A stretch of 64,000 bases of DNA from NCBI GenBank assembly GCA_900100095.1, contig FMTN01000007.1:62001-126000 (forward strand), written 5' to 3'. The position numbers were made by a program, and so were the translations under genes. Below are positions 1 to 10,500 of this stretch, in pieces. This DNA is from Lachnospiraceae bacterium C10. GTDB lineage: Bacteria; Bacillota; Clostridia; Lachnospirales; Lachnospiraceae. The notes beneath the pieces are model-generated. The model did no database searches, was not told the origin of the DNA, and saw only the letters and a list, made by a program, of their open reading frames with translations. Positions within the stretch are counted from its first letter, which is position 1, and every line of letters starts with the position of its first letter.

Positions 1-27
1 GAAAGAATAATCAGGCCGGAGATTGAG

Positions 28-657
28 ATGATTATTACAGAGATTTGCCAGCTTCGTCCCAAGAGTAAAATGAAGCGGGTGAAGATGGAAGATGGCAGCA
101 GTTTTGTTCTGTATTCCGGTGAGATCCGCAGGATGTCATTTCTCCGGGAGGGAAATGATTTATCCCGGGAGGAGAGAGATACAATCTTTCAGGAAATTCT
201 TTTGCCACGAGCCAAGAAGCGCTGTCTTCATCTGCTAGAGAAGCAGGATTATACAAGCAGATCCTTGATTCGTAAATTAACCCAGGGTGGTTATCCTGAA
301 GAATTAGCTGAGGCGGCAGTTGCATATGCTGCCTCTTTTCATTATGTAGATGATTTACGCTATGCGCAAAATTTTGTCCGTTTTCATCAGGATAAGAAGA
401 GCGTGAAGCGCCTTCGCATGGATCTGATGGCGAAGGGAGTCAGCTCGGACCTGATTGATATGGCGATAGAAACGGAACTGACTGTGGATGAAACAGCTCA
501 GATTCAGGAATTACTAAAGAAAAAGCACTATGATCCTACAGAAAAGGATCCGAAGATCAAGGCAAAGATGTACCGTTTCCTGGCGGGGAGAGGGTATGCT
601 TCCTCTCTTATTTTAGACGCTATGCGCTTGTATGAGGATGATGTTTTTGAATCCTAA
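28..657 (+). CDS. recX: RecX-family regulatory protein
   Basis: RecX proteins bind RecA filaments and modulate recombination. The 209-residue product has the three-helix repeats of the family from about residue 60 on: a segment with RAKKRCLHLLEKQDYTSR, followed by a YVDDLRYAQNFVRF block and a closing repeat with GRGYASSLI. An N-terminal extension of about 55 residues precedes them, as in other Firmicute RecX proteins. The start is supported by GGAG at 18-21. In another frame, codons AAA GAA TAA at 2-10 could be the last codons of an upstream gene. That gene would be recA in the usual recA-recX-rny order, but it lies outside the window and this is inference. rny follows from its own promoters. 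Confidence 0.85.
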   Translation: MIITEICQLRPKSKMKRVKMEDGSSFVLYSGEIRRMSFLREGNDLSREERDTIFQEILLPRAKKRCLHLLEKQDYTSRSLIRKLTQGGYPEELAEAAVAYAASFHYVDDLRYAQNFVRFHQDKKSVKRLRMDLMAKGVSSDLIDMAIETELTVDETAQIQELLKKKHYDPTEKDPKIKAKMYRFLAGRGYASSLILDAMRLYEDDVFES

Positions 658-680
658 GGTAAAATTGGATATTTTTTCAC

Positions 681-766
681 TTGACAGGATATCAGAATAG
701 GAGTAATATTTTCGATTTACTCTTTTGAAAGCTTATCTTGACAGTAAACATGGAATACAGTAGAAT
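681..766 (+). promoter_or_regulatory. Tandem promoters of rny
   Basis: Two near-consensus promoters are spaced 57 bp apart. P1 has TTGACA at 681-686 and TAATAT at 704-709 with a 17-bp spacer. P2 has TTGACA at 738-743 and TAGAAT at 761-766, also with a 17-bp spacer. Both point at rny, whose GTG start is at 799. They are called from sequence only. Confidence 0.75.
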
Positions 767-798
767 TTTATTGTAAATTTAATAAAGGAGGTGCTCCT

Positions 799-2349
799 GT
801 GCTTGCATATGTAATCATCGCTGTAATAGTGACGCTGGTGATTGCTGTTCCCGTAAGCATTTTGGCCTGCAACGCCTACCATAAAAATGTTTCTGAACAG
901 AAGGTAGGAAGTGCGGAAGAACAGGCTCGTGCAATTATTGACGAGGCTGTGAAGACGGCAGAGACCAAGAAGAGAGAAGCACTGCTCGAGGCGAAGGAAG
1001 AATCTTTGAAGTCCAAGAATGAGATGGAGAAAGAGATTCGAGAGCGTCGTTCCGATGTCCAGAAGAGTGAACACCGTGTACAGCAGAAGGAAGAGAATCT
1101 TGACCGTAAGCTGGAAAATGTTGAGAGGAAAGAGGCACATCTGGCATCACGAGAAGAGCAGTTGAATCGGGAAAGGCAGAAATTAGCAGACCTTAGTCAG
1201 CAGAGGGTACAGGAACTAGAACGAATCTCAGGTCTGACCTCCGAACAGGCAAAAGAATATCTGTTAAGAACTGTTGAAGAAGATGTAAAAACGGATGCGG
1301 CCCGTCTTGTTAAGGAGACTTTAGCCCAGGCTAAGGATGACGCTAACAAGAAGGCAAAAGACATTGTGGTTACTGCCATCCAGAGATGTGCAGCAGACCA
1401 TGTTGCGGAATCTACGATTTCAGTCGTACAGCTTCCAAGTGATGAGATGAAGGGACGTATCATCGGTCGAGAGGGACGGAATATCCGTACACTCGAGACT
1501 TTGACCGGTGTTGAGCTCATCATCGATGATACACCGGAAGCAGTCGTATTATCAGCCTTTGATCCGGTGCGCCGAGAGGTTGCAAGGATCGCACTCGAGA
1601 AGCTGATTGTGGATGGACGTATTCATCCAGCCAGAATCGAAGAGATGGTTGAAAAGGCTAAGAAAGAAGTAGATAGTACAATTCGAGAAGAGGGAGAGGC
1701 AGCTGTATTAGAAGCCGGTGTTCACGGTGTTAATACAGAATTGATTAAGCTTCTTGGTCGAATGAAGTATCGTACCAGTTATGGACAAAATGCACTTAAG
1801 CATTCGATTGAAGTGGCTCAGTTATGTGGATTACTTGCAGCTGAAGTGGGAGAGGACGTGCGTCTTGCTAAGCGCGCCGGTCTCTTACATGATATTGGTA
1901 AGGCTGTTGATCACGAACAGGAAGGTTCTCATATCCAGTTGGGTGTAGAGCTTTGTAAGAAATATAAAGAACCACAGATTATCATCAATGCAGTTGCGGC
2001 TCATCATGGAGACACGGAGCCGGAGTCATTGATTGCAGTATTGGTACAGGCGGCTGATACGATCAGCGCAGCTCGTCCGGGTGCGCGTCGCGAGACCCTG
2101 GATACCTATACAAACAGAATTCAACAGTTAGAGGACATCGCCAATGATTTCAAAGGCGTTGATAAGACTTTTGCCATTCAGGCAGGTAGAGAGATTCGTG
2201 TCATGGTAGTTCCTGAGAAAGTATCTGATGCGGATATGGTTCTTCTTGCCCGAGATATTTCGAAGCGTATCGAAAGTGAACTTCAGTATCCGGGACAGAT
2301 TAAAGTAAATGTGATTCGAGAATCACGTGTTACTGATTACGCAAAGTAA
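799..2349 (+). CDS. rny: Ribonuclease Y
   Basis: RNase Y is the membrane-anchored endoribonuclease that starts bulk mRNA decay in Firmicutes. The 516-residue product shows the full family order: an N-terminal membrane helix (about residues 1-25, [20 protein letters not shown]), a long charged coiled coil (about 35-200), a KH RNA-binding domain with [15 protein letters not shown] (about 210-270), and an HD hydrolase domain with HSIEVAQL and the metal-binding pair in [12 protein letters not shown] (about 330-425). Length matches the family. The start is GTG, placed seven bases after AAGGAGG at 785-791. It is transcribed from two tandem promoters and ends in its own terminator. Confidence 0.97.
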   Translation: MLAYVIIAVIVTLVIAVPVSILACNAYHKNVSEQKVGSAEEQARAIIDEAVKTAETKKREALLEAKEESLKSKNEMEKEIRERRSDVQKSEHRVQQKEENLDRKLENVERKEAHLASREEQLNRERQKLADLSQQRVQELERISGLTSEQAKEYLLRTVEEDVKTDAARLVKETLAQAKDDANKKAKDIVVTAIQRCAADHVAESTISVVQLPSDEMKGRIIGREGRNIRTLETLTGVELIIDDTPEAVVLSAFDPVRREVARIALEKLIVDGRIHPARIEEMVEKAKKEVDSTIREEGEAAVLEAGVHGVNTELIKLLGRMKYRTSYGQNALKHSIEVAQLCGLLAAEVGEDVRLAKRAGLLHDIGKAVDHEQEGSHIQLGVELCKKYKEPQIIINAVAAHHGDTEPESLIAVLVQAADTISAARPGARRETLDTYTNRIQQLEDIANDFKGVDKTFAIQAGREIRVMVVPEKVSDADMVLLARDISKRIESELQYPGQIKVNVIRESRVTDYAK

Positions 2350-2356
2350 AGAAGTG

Positions 2357-2387
2357 AAAGGATTGGCAGAGTGTCAATCCTTTTTTT
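2357..2387 (+). terminator. rny terminator
   Basis: The stem AAAGGATTG (2357-2365) pairs with CAATCCTTT (2375-2383) around a short loop, and the T run continues to 2387. Confidence 0.85.
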
Positions 2388-2487
2388 GTATAACAACATT
2401 CTGTTGCCGTTACCACATACATTTGTATTTACATTGTATAAAATGGAAATCAAGCATTGGGAAGAGGAGCAGTTGAAAGCATTTTGT

Positions 2488-2565
2488 TTGAATTGCATAT
2501 CTCTACTGTGTATAATAATTTTTGATTGATTTATGATATAAAGACTATAATTCCGATAGGAATTA
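2488..2565 (+). promoter_or_regulatory. suf operon promoters and candidate operator
   Basis: TTGAAT (2488-2493) and TATAAT (2511-2516) are separated by 17 bp. A second candidate promoter has TTGATT (2522-2527) and TATAAT (2546-2551) with an 18-bp spacer. The perfect inverted repeat TAATTCC-gata-GGAATTA (2548-2565) overlaps this second -10 box, where a repressor would sit. No regulator gene lies next to it. The promoters are clear by eye; the operator role is inference. Confidence 0.55.
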
Positions 2566-2592
2566 AGAATTAATTATAAGGAGGATGAAATC

Positions 2593-3357
2593 ATGGCAAG
2601 AGAAATCTTAAATGTCAGTGATTTGAAGGTACAGATCGAAGAGGATAATCGAGAGATCTTGCACGGTGTGAATTTATCGATTGGTGAAGGTGAAGTACAT
2701 GTTATCATGGGACCGAACGGCGCTGGAAAGTCTACATTAGGATCAACTCTTATGGGCGATCCAAGGTATCACATCACAGGAGGAAAGGTTAACTTCTTGG
2801 GAGAGGATATCACAGGTCTTCCGACGGATCAGATTGCAAAGAAAGGTATGTTCTTATCTTTCCAGAATCCGGTCGAGGTACCAGGTATTTCTCTTAGCAA
2901 TTTCATCCGTACTTCATTGGAGAACAAGACCGGTGAGCACATCCGTGTCTGGGATTTCAAGAAGCAGCTTGCTAAGACCATGGAGGTTCTTAACATGGAT
3001 CCTTCTTACGCAGAGCGTGATCTGAACGTGGGCTTCTCAGGTGGTGAGAAGAAGAAGGCAGAGATTTTACAGCTCTTAATGCTTAAGCCGGAGCTTGCAA
3101 TTCTTGATGAGACAGACTCCGGACTTGATGTAGATGCTGTTCGTACCGTTTCAGCCGGTATCGAAGAATATAAAAAGACGGTTGGCGGAGCCTTGATGAT
3201 CATCACACATTCTACAAGAATTTTAGAGGCTTTAAAGGTAGATAAGACACATGTGCTGGCTGCCGGACAGATTGTCGCAGACGGTGATGCTTCTATGGTA
3301 GAAGAAATCAATGAGAATGGTTTCGAGAAATATATTAAAGAGGGTGAAGATTCATGA
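2593..3357 (+). CDS. sufC: Fe-S cluster assembly ATPase SufC
   Basis: SufC is the ABC-type ATPase of the SufBCD scaffold that builds Fe-S clusters in the cytosol. The 254-residue protein has a Walker A motif in MGPNGAGKST (about residues 38-47), the Q-loop in FLSFQNP, the ABC signature in VGFSGGEKKKAEI (about 145-157), Walker B in LAILDETDSGLD and the H-loop in IITHS. The distinctive ETDSGLD segment is typical of SufC rather than of transporters, and no membrane partner is encoded nearby. It is the first gene of the sufCBDSU operon, with AAGGAGG at 2579-2585. Its stop overlaps the sufB start (ATGA). Confidence 0.97.
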   Translation: MAREILNVSDLKVQIEEDNREILHGVNLSIGEGEVHVIMGPNGAGKSTLGSTLMGDPRYHITGGKVNFLGEDITGLPTDQIAKKGMFLSFQNPVEVPGISLSNFIRTSLENKTGEHIRVWDFKKQLAKTMEVLNMDPSYAERDLNVGFSGGEKKKAEILQLLMLKPELAILDETDSGLDVDAVRTVSAGIEEYKKTVGGALMIITHSTRILEALKVDKTHVLAAGQIVADGDASMVEEINENGFEKYIKEGEDS

Positions 3358-4763
3358 AGGAAAAGGCAGTAGTAGCGGATATTGACCGCAGCATGTACGA
3401 TTTCCGATATGATGAAAAGGATGCCTATAAGGTAGACGAAGGTCTTACAGCAGAAATCGTAGAGCAGATTTCAAAAGAGAAGAATGATCCGGAATGGATG
3501 CATGATTTTCGACTGAAGTCGCTTGAAACATATCATCAGATTGATGTTCCGGAATGGGGTCCATCTATTGAAGGCCTGGATATGGATCATATCGTTACCT
3601 ATGTTCGTCCGAAGGACAACAAAATGGTAAAGGACTGGGAAGATGTACCGACCGATATCAAGGACACATTTGAGAAGCTTGGTATCCCTCAGGCCGAGAG
3701 AAAGTCACTTGCCGGTGTTGGTGCCCAGTACGATTCGGAGCTCGTATATCATAATGTAAAAGATGAAGTGGCAGCTCAGGGTGTCGTATATACCGACCTT
3801 GAAAGTGCGATGCATGGGGAATATGCGGAAATGATTCAGAAGCATTTCATGAAACTCGTTCCGCCAAATGATCATAAGTTTGCAGCGCTTCACGGTGCCG
3901 TATGGTCCGGTGGTTCCTTTGTATACGTTCCAAAGGGTGTTCATGTGGAGATTCCTCTTCAGTCTTACTTCCGTCTGAATGCGAAGGGAGCCGGACAGTT
4001 TGAGCATACACTGATCATCGTTGACGAGGGCGCATACCTTCATTTCATCGAGGGATGTTCCGCTCCGAAATACAACGTGGCAAATCTCCATGCCGGATGT
4101 GTGGAGCTTTTTGTCGGTAAAAATGCTACGCTTCGTTATTCTACCATTGAGAACTGGTCAAAGAATATGTATAACCTGAATACCAAGCGTGCAAGAGTGG
4201 AAGAAGGCGGAAAGGTGGAATGGATTTCCGGATCCTTCGGTTCCCATGTCTCCTACCTTTATCCTATGAGTGTGCTGGCAGGTAAGGATGCAAGAAGTGA
4301 ATTTACCGGTGTTACCTTTGCAGGTGCAGGTCAGAATCTTGATACAGGATGTAAGGTGATTCATAACGCACCGAATACATCCTCCTTTGTCAACACAAGA
4401 AGTATTAGTAAGGGAGGCGGAATCTCTACCTTCCGTAGCTCTGTTGTTGTGACAGAGAAGGCAAAGGGATCAAAGTCTTCTGTTTCCTGTGCATCTCTTA
4501 TGCTTGATGATATTTCACGTTCTGATACGATTCCGGCTATGGATATTCGTACCGATGATGCAGATATCGGACATGAAGCCAAGATCGGCCGAATCAGCGA
4601 CGAGGTTGTGTTCTATCTCATGAGTCGCGGAATGTCAGAAGAAGATGCAAGAGCGCTGATTGTAAGCGGATTTGCAGACAATGTAAGCAAGGAACTTCCT
4701 CTTGAGTATGCGGTTGAGATGAACAATCTGATCCGTCTTGAGATGAAGGGCAGCATAGGTTAA
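3354..4763 (+). CDS. sufB: Fe-S cluster assembly protein SufB
   Basis: SufB is the scaffold subunit that, with SufC and SufD, assembles and transfers Fe-S clusters. The product is 469 residues, the usual length. It carries the family hallmarks KGVHVEIPLQSYFR, the beta-helix core around HFIEGCSAPKY, and the C-terminal segment with DIGHEAKIGRISDE followed by YLMSRGMSEEDA, which is also seen in SufD. The ATG overlaps the sufC stop by four bases, implying translational coupling. sufD follows after 15 bases. The gene order C-B-D-S-U differs from the Bacillus order C-D-S-U-B. Confidence 0.97.
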   Translation: MKEKAVVADIDRSMYDFRYDEKDAYKVDEGLTAEIVEQISKEKNDPEWMHDFRLKSLETYHQIDVPEWGPSIEGLDMDHIVTYVRPKDNKMVKDWEDVPTDIKDTFEKLGIPQAERKSLAGVGAQYDSELVYHNVKDEVAAQGVVYTDLESAMHGEYAEMIQKHFMKLVPPNDHKFAALHGAVWSGGSFVYVPKGVHVEIPLQSYFRLNAKGAGQFEHTLIIVDEGAYLHFIEGCSAPKYNVANLHAGCVELFVGKNATLRYSTIENWSKNMYNLNTKRARVEEGGKVEWISGSFGSHVSYLYPMSVLAGKDARSEFTGVTFAGAGQNLDTGCKVIHNAPNTSSFVNTRSISKGGGISTFRSSVVVTEKAKGSKSSVSCASLMLDDISRSDTIPAMDIRTDDADIGHEAKIGRISDEVVFYLMSRGMSEEDARALIVSGFADNVSKELPLEYAVEMNNLIRLEMKGSIG

Positions 4764-4778
4764 GAAAGGAGAGCGCGA

Positions 4779-5840
4779 ATGAACAGTATGATCGTTAATA
4801 CACTGCCTTCTCCTACATGGAACTGGCTGCATATGAACGAGCAGACCATTGAAGATTTTCCGGAGCTTGAAGAAGGTGCTGTAGAGATCGAGGTGCCGGA
4901 AGAGGTCGAGGCTACACCAAGAACAGCATTTACCATTGAAAATGTTAAGACCGGAATGGGTCCTGATTTTCTTTCCATGGTTGAGAATACGAAGCTTGAT
5001 ATTGATTCTTTTAAGGTTGCAGCGGATACAAAGGTATCGGAGCCTCTTCGTATCGATATCGAGTATAAGGACAGTGTTAGAGCTGTAAATGCAGCAGAAA
5101 TCGTTGTTCCGGAAGGCAGTCACGTGGTATGCGTTATGAACTTTACATCCGGTGAGAATGCAAAGGGCAATGCAGCGATGGAAACGTTATATCATGTTGC
5201 AAAAAATGCATCCCTGACCTTGATTCAGGTGACATCCTTAAGTGATGAGCTGAATTTTTTCAATGATATCGGCGGTATCTGTGATGAGAAGGGAGATTTC
5301 TCACTGATTCAGGTTGTCCTTGGAGGTAAGAAGACTTATCTGGGAAGCCATACCGCATTGAGCGGTAATCGTAGTAGCCTGCACACAGATCTTGCATATC
5401 TGGTTAAGGGAAACAGTGCATTGGATGTCAATTACGTTGCTTCTCATACAGGAAAGAAGACAACCTGTGACATTCATGCCAATGGTGTCCTGCGGGATCA
5501 CGGTCAGAAAATGTTCCGTGGAACCATTGATTTCGTCAAGGGTTGTGCAGGAGCGGTAGGTTCTGAAGTGGAAGATGTTCTTCTGATGGACGAGACAGTT
5601 TCGAACCAGACAATTCCTGTTATTTTATGTGCTGAAGAAGATGTGGAAGGTAATCACGGTGCAACCATCGGTAAGTTGCCGGAGGATTTGATGTTCTATC
5701 TTAAGAGTCGCGGTATGAGTGAAGAGGCAATCTATGAGATGATGGCTGTAGCACGCATCGAGGCTGTGGCAGATAAGATTATGGATGAGAAGACTAGAAA
5801 TTTAATTGCAAGCAAGCTAGGCAGAGCAGACGAGGTATAA
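4779..5840 (+). CDS. sufD: Fe-S cluster assembly protein SufD
   Basis: SufD is the SufB paralogue in the SufBC2D scaffold complex. The 353-residue protein has a divergent N-terminus, a beta-helical middle, and the conserved C-terminal FRGTIDFVKGCAGAVGSE and LMDETVSNQTIPVILCAEEDVEGNHGA-like region, ending with a YLKSRGMSEEAIYEMM helix shared with SufB. In SufD the cluster-related histidine lies in this last region, in the EGNHGA stretch. AAAGGAG precedes the start by a normal distance. It sits directly between sufB and sufS, with the sufS ATG two bases beyond its stop. Confidence 0.93.
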   Translation: MNSMIVNTLPSPTWNWLHMNEQTIEDFPELEEGAVEIEVPEEVEATPRTAFTIENVKTGMGPDFLSMVENTKLDIDSFKVAADTKVSEPLRIDIEYKDSVRAVNAAEIVVPEGSHVVCVMNFTSGENAKGNAAMETLYHVAKNASLTLIQVTSLSDELNFFNDIGGICDEKGDFSLIQVVLGGKKTYLGSHTALSGNRSSLHTDLAYLVKGNSALDVNYVASHTGKKTTCDIHANGVLRDHGQKMFRGTIDFVKGCAGAVGSEVEDVLLMDETVSNQTIPVILCAEEDVEGNHGATIGKLPEDLMFYLKSRGMSEEAIYEMMAVARIEAVADKIMDEKTRNLIASKLGRADEV

Positions 5841-5841
5841 G

Positions 5842-7065
5842 ATGACAGAAAAGGATCAGCTCATTCGGAAAGAATTCCCGATTTTAAAAAACAGAAATGT
5901 AATATATCTTGATAATGCAGCAACCTCTCAAAAACCACCATGCGTGATTGAGGCTGCAGATCAATATTACCGCATGTATAATGCAAATCCACTTCGTGGT
6001 TTGTATGCTTTGTCTGTTGATGCAACCGATGCGTATGAAAACGCAAGAAAGACGGTTGCGGACTTTATCGGAGCAGCACGTCCGGAAGAAATTGTATTTA
6101 CACGGAATGCATCGGAGAGCTTGAACCTGATTGCCTACTCCTATGCCAGAACCTTCTTGAAGGAAGGTGATGAGATTATCTGCACGATTGCAGAGCATCA
6201 CAGTAATATGTTACCTTGGCAGCAGGCAGCAAAGGTAACAGGGGCAAAGCTTACCTATCTTTACTGTGAAAAGGACGGTACACTTACCCCACAGATGCTC
6301 GAGGATATTATTACAGAACGTACCAAGCTGGTTGCTGTGACACAGATCAGCAATGTATTTGGACGCTTAAATGATATCAAGGGATTTGCGAAGGTAGCCC
6401 ATGATCATGGTGCGGTTCTGGTGGCTGATGGTGCTCAGTCCGTACCACACGTTCCGGTGGACGTGCAGGATCTGGACTGTGATTTCCTGGCATTTTCCGG
6501 TCACAAGATGTTTGCACCAATGGGAATCGGTGCCCTTTATGCAAAATACGATCTTCTTGAAAAGATGCCTCCGTTCTTATACGGCGGTGAGATGATTGAA
6601 TATGTAACCACAGAGGGTGCGACCTATGCGGAGGTTCCGCATAAGTTTGAGGCTGGAACGGTGAACGTAGGCGGAGCGGTAGGCCTGGCAGAGGCGATTC
6701 GTTTTATGCAGCGTTTTGGATGGGATCTGATTACCAAGCGTGAGGAGGAGTTAACTGTCTACGCAATGGAGAAGATGAAGCAGTATCCGTATGTACATGT
6801 CATTGGCTCAGAGGATCCGAAGGAACATCATGGAATTATAACCTTCAAGCTGGACGGCGTTCATCCTCATGACATTGCAGCAATTTTTGATGCGCATGGA
6901 ATTGCGGTTAGAGCCGGACACCATTGTGCTCAGCCACTGATGAAATATCTTGGAACACTGTCTACCACAAGAGCATCTCTGGCATTTTACAATAATAAAG
7001 AAGATATCGATGCATTTGTTGAAACACTGATGCAGATTCGAAAGGAAATGGGATATGCAGAATAA
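5842..7065 (+). CDS. sufS: Cysteine desulfurase SufS
   Basis: SufS is a PLP enzyme that takes sulfur from cysteine as a persulfide and passes it to SufU. The 407-residue protein is a group II desulfurase. It has YLDNAATSQKP at the N-terminus, FTRNASESLNLIA, the PLP-stacking histidine in AEHHSN, ADGAQSVPHVPVDV with the PLP aspartate, the PLP lysine in FSGHKMFAPMGIGALY, and the catalytic cysteine in RAGHHCAQPLM near residue 361. It starts two bases after the sufD stop and overlaps sufU by 11 bases. Confidence 0.97.
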   Translation: MTEKDQLIRKEFPILKNRNVIYLDNAATSQKPPCVIEAADQYYRMYNANPLRGLYALSVDATDAYENARKTVADFIGAARPEEIVFTRNASESLNLIAYSYARTFLKEGDEIICTIAEHHSNMLPWQQAAKVTGAKLTYLYCEKDGTLTPQMLEDIITERTKLVAVTQISNVFGRLNDIKGFAKVAHDHGAVLVADGAQSVPHVPVDVQDLDCDFLAFSGHKMFAPMGIGALYAKYDLLEKMPPFLYGGEMIEYVTTEGATYAEVPHKFEAGTVNVGGAVGLAEAIRFMQRFGWDLITKREEELTVYAMEKMKQYPYVHVIGSEDPKEHHGIITFKLDGVHPHDIAAIFDAHGIAVRAGHHCAQPLMKYLGTLSTTRASLAFYNNKEDIDAFVETLMQIRKEMGYAE

Positions 7066-7480
7066 TACCTTTTACAATGAAGTATTGACCGATCATAACC
7101 TTCATCCAATACATAAGCATCATCTGGAAGATGCTAATTTTTCTCTTGAAGGTGTCAATCCTTCCTGTGGGGATGATATTATTTTAAACCTTAAAGTGGA
7201 AGACGGCAGAATTGTTGATGGAGCCTATGAGGGAGATGGCTGTGCTATTTCACAGGCTTCGGCTGATATGATGCTTGATCTTGTAATAGGAAAAAGCAAA
7301 GAGGAAGCAGAACACCTGGCTGATATTTTTCTTCGCATGATCAAAGGAAGTATCACAGAGGATGAAAAGGAAGAGCTGGAGGAGGCCTCCATTCTTTCCG
7401 ATGTTTCTCATATGCCTGCCCGTGTAAAGTGTGCTGTTCTTGGATGGCATACGATGCAGGAAATGTTAGAAGAAGTATAG
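7055..7480 (+). CDS. sufU: Sulfur acceptor SufU
   Basis: SufU is a zinc protein that accepts persulfide sulfur from SufS in Firmicutes. Its 141 residues show the three conserved cysteines and the aspartate that ligate zinc: NPSCGDDI, GDGCAISQASADMM and the C-terminal VKCAVLGWHTM. The spacing and length match SufU rather than NifU or IscU. The start lies inside the end of sufS (11-base overlap), so translation is probably coupled. It closes the suf operon. A promoter for addB begins just behind its stop codon. Confidence 0.95.
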   Translation: MQNNTFYNEVLTDHNLHPIHKHHLEDANFSLEGVNPSCGDDIILNLKVEDGRIVDGAYEGDGCAISQASADMMLDLVIGKSKEEAEHLADIFLRMIKGSITEDEKEELEEASILSDVSHMPARVKCAVLGWHTMQEMLEEV

Positions 7481-7488
7481 AATATATG

Positions 7489-7517
7489 TTCACAAATAAC
7501 CTTCTTATTGTTACAAT
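7489..7517 (+). promoter_or_regulatory. Promoter of addBA
   Basis: TTCACA (7489-7494) and TACAAT (7512-7517) are separated by 17 bp and lie directly after the sufU stop. The addB Shine-Dalgarno AAGGAGG is at 7531-7537. No clear terminator separates suf from addB, so some read-through is possible. Confidence 0.6.
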
Positions 7518-7545
7518 ATTAAGTGGCAATAAGGAGGTTATTTTT

Positions 7546-10500
7546 ATGTCTATGCAGCTGATTTTAGGTGGTAGCGGAAGCGGTAAATCCACATGGGCGT
7601 TTGATTATATGATTTCGCAGGCGAAGCAGCATCCGGATCGCAGATATATCATCATGGTTCCGGAGCAGTTTACCATGCAGACCCAGAGGGCATTGGTTTT
7701 CGCACATCCGAACAAGAGTATTATGAATATCGATGTTTTATCCTTTGAGCGTCTTGCCTATCGTGTCTTTGATGAACTGGGGACGCAGAGCGGAACGGTT
7801 CTGACAGAGACCGGTAAAAGTCTCTTGATTCGTCATGTGGCATCCGAGCGGCTGGACGAGCTTACGGTTCTCAGACGTAATATTAACCGTAAGGGTTATA
7901 TCAATGAGGTCAAATCTTTAATCAGTGAATTAGAGCAGTACCATGTCCTTCCGGAGGACCTTCTTGCGATGGAAGAGGCACAATACATGCCTGCTTCCTT
8001 TAAAGCCAAGGCAGAGGATATTCGTACTATTTATGACGGATATCTGTCCTATATGCAGGGGGACTATATCTCCAAGGAGAGAATTTTAGAATTATTTGCC
8101 TCTGTAGCCTCTGAGTCTCTTTTGATTCGGGATGCTGTCATCTGTTTTGACGGATATACCGGATTTACTCCGATTCAGAAGCAGGTGTTATCCTGTATCT
8201 ATCCGATGCTGGATCAGATGCTTTGTACGGTGACCATTGACCCTGAGGAGAACTATATGAAGCAGCCGGGGGAGGAAGAACTGTTTGCTTTAAGTAAGAA
8301 GACCATCCGGTTTTTGGATGATTTATGCGACCATCAGATGCTTGAGCCTGTTATACTGGATGGTCAGAACGGACGACACGAGCCGGGGAGCAGACTGTTC
8401 TTTCTTCAGCAGCAGTTGTTCCGCAATGAGCCGGGTGTTTATGAGGGAGAAGATCCGAAGGCTATTCAGATTTATCATGTATCAGATCCTGTGCGAGAGA
8501 TTCTTTTTGCAGCCGGCGAAATCAAACGGCTGATGAAAGAGAATCAGGCTCTTCATTACAGAGATTTCGCAGTGGTCTGTGCCAATATGCAGGACTATCA
8601 ATACCATATAAAAGGCGTCTTTGAACGGGCGGAGATTCCTCTGTTTGTTGACCAGAGGCAGGAGGAGATCTACCATCCGCTCCTGGAGTTTGTAGACGGT
8701 GCTCTTGAACTGGTAACGGATAAGATGTCTTATGAGAGTGTGATTCGCCTTCTTAGAACCGGGCTTCTTCCTGTTCATGAGGAGGAAGTGGATCTTTTGG
8801 ATAATTACCTCTACGCCTCCGGTGTGCGTGGTATTCGTAAATTTTCACATCCTTTTACGAGGATTCCGAAGAATTATAACGGAGAGAAGCTGGCACAGCT
8901 GAATGAAATCCGTGAAAAATTTATGGGGCCTGTCACGGACTTCTATAACCGGCAGACGAAGGCAAAGGTGACCGTCCGGGAGAGAAGCAGGCTCCTGTAT
9001 GAACTTCTTCGTGGCTTTCATATTGAGGAACAGCTCATTGAGCGTATGGAAGAGGGAGAGAAGGAGGAGAATCAGGATAAGAGCCGGGTGAACCAGGAGC
9101 TGTATCCTTTTTTGATGGATCTTCTCGATCAGTGTGTGGAATTGACCGGAGATGAGATCATTTCCCTGGGAGATTACCGGGATATGCTTGCTGCTGGACT
9201 TGAAAATGTTTCGGTTGCCAAGATTCCCCAGAGCAACGACTCCGTGATGTTCGGTGACCTTGAGAGAACAAGGCTGGATCATGTTCAGATTCTGTTTTTG
9301 CTGGGAGCCAATGATGGAGCGATTCCGAGGAGTAATACTTCTGCCGGTATCTTTTCCCAGACGGAGAGAGAAATTTTAAAAGAGGCGGAGTACGAACTGG
9401 CGCCGACAGATCGTGAGAAAGCATTTACGCAGAAGTTTTACCTGTATATGGTTCTGACGAAGCCATCAAAGAAGCTCATCATCACTTATGCCGGAGTGAA
9501 CAATGAGAAGGAGGCGACATCTGCATCCTATCTGGTGGAGGCAATTGAGGAATTGTATCCGGATCTTCATACGGTTGAGATACCGGATGAGTCCGAGATC
9601 TTCCTTCAGACGATGGAGGGAGCAACGCTTCTGTTGTCTTCTGTTCTGCGTCAGGCGGCATCCGGCGAAGTGTTGACAGAAGAGAAGCGTAAGCTTTTGG
9701 CAGATCTATTGCGTGTCAAGAAGGCAGATGATGAAGAGGAATTTCATCGGATGCTGGACAGTGCCTTTTACCGATACCGTCATGATCCTATCAGTAAGAC
9801 GGTGCAGAAGGCCCTGGCCGGTGACCACCTTCGAATGTCGGTCAGTCGACTGGAGCGTTATGCTAAATGCGCTTTTTCCTATTATCTGGAGTACGGATTG
9901 AAATTGCAGGAACGCAGGCGGTATGTGATGGAAGCTTCGGATATGGGAGAGATGTATCATAGTATCCTGGAACACTATTCACGTTATGTGAACGACAGTG
10001 ACAGTACATGGATGGATATTTCAGAGGAGAAGTGTGAGACATTCCTTGATGCGAGCATACAGGATGCGTTAAAGGAATTTGGCAAGGCAGAGCTCTTAGA
10101 GTCACCGAGAGATGCCTATGTGCTTTCCCATATCAAAAATACCATGCGAAGAACGGTATGGGCACTTACCTATCAGGTCAGAAAGGGAAGTTTCGTTCCC
10201 TCCAGGTTCGAGGTTGCACTCAGCCAGATCGATAAGAAGGAGAATCTCACAAGGGAATTATCCGACGGAAGCCGACTTGAACTTACCGGAAAGATTGACC
10301 GTGTGGATCTGTCAGAGGATGAGCAGCAGGTATATGTTAAGATTATTGACTATAAGTCCTCGAACCAGGATATTGACGGAGGACGTTTATATAACGGAAT
10401 TCAGGTTCAGTTGCTGTTTTATTTAAATGCTGCCGTTCGCGGAATTCAGGATGGAGAGGACAGAGTGGTTAAGCCGGGAGCTGTCTTCTACTATCATGTG

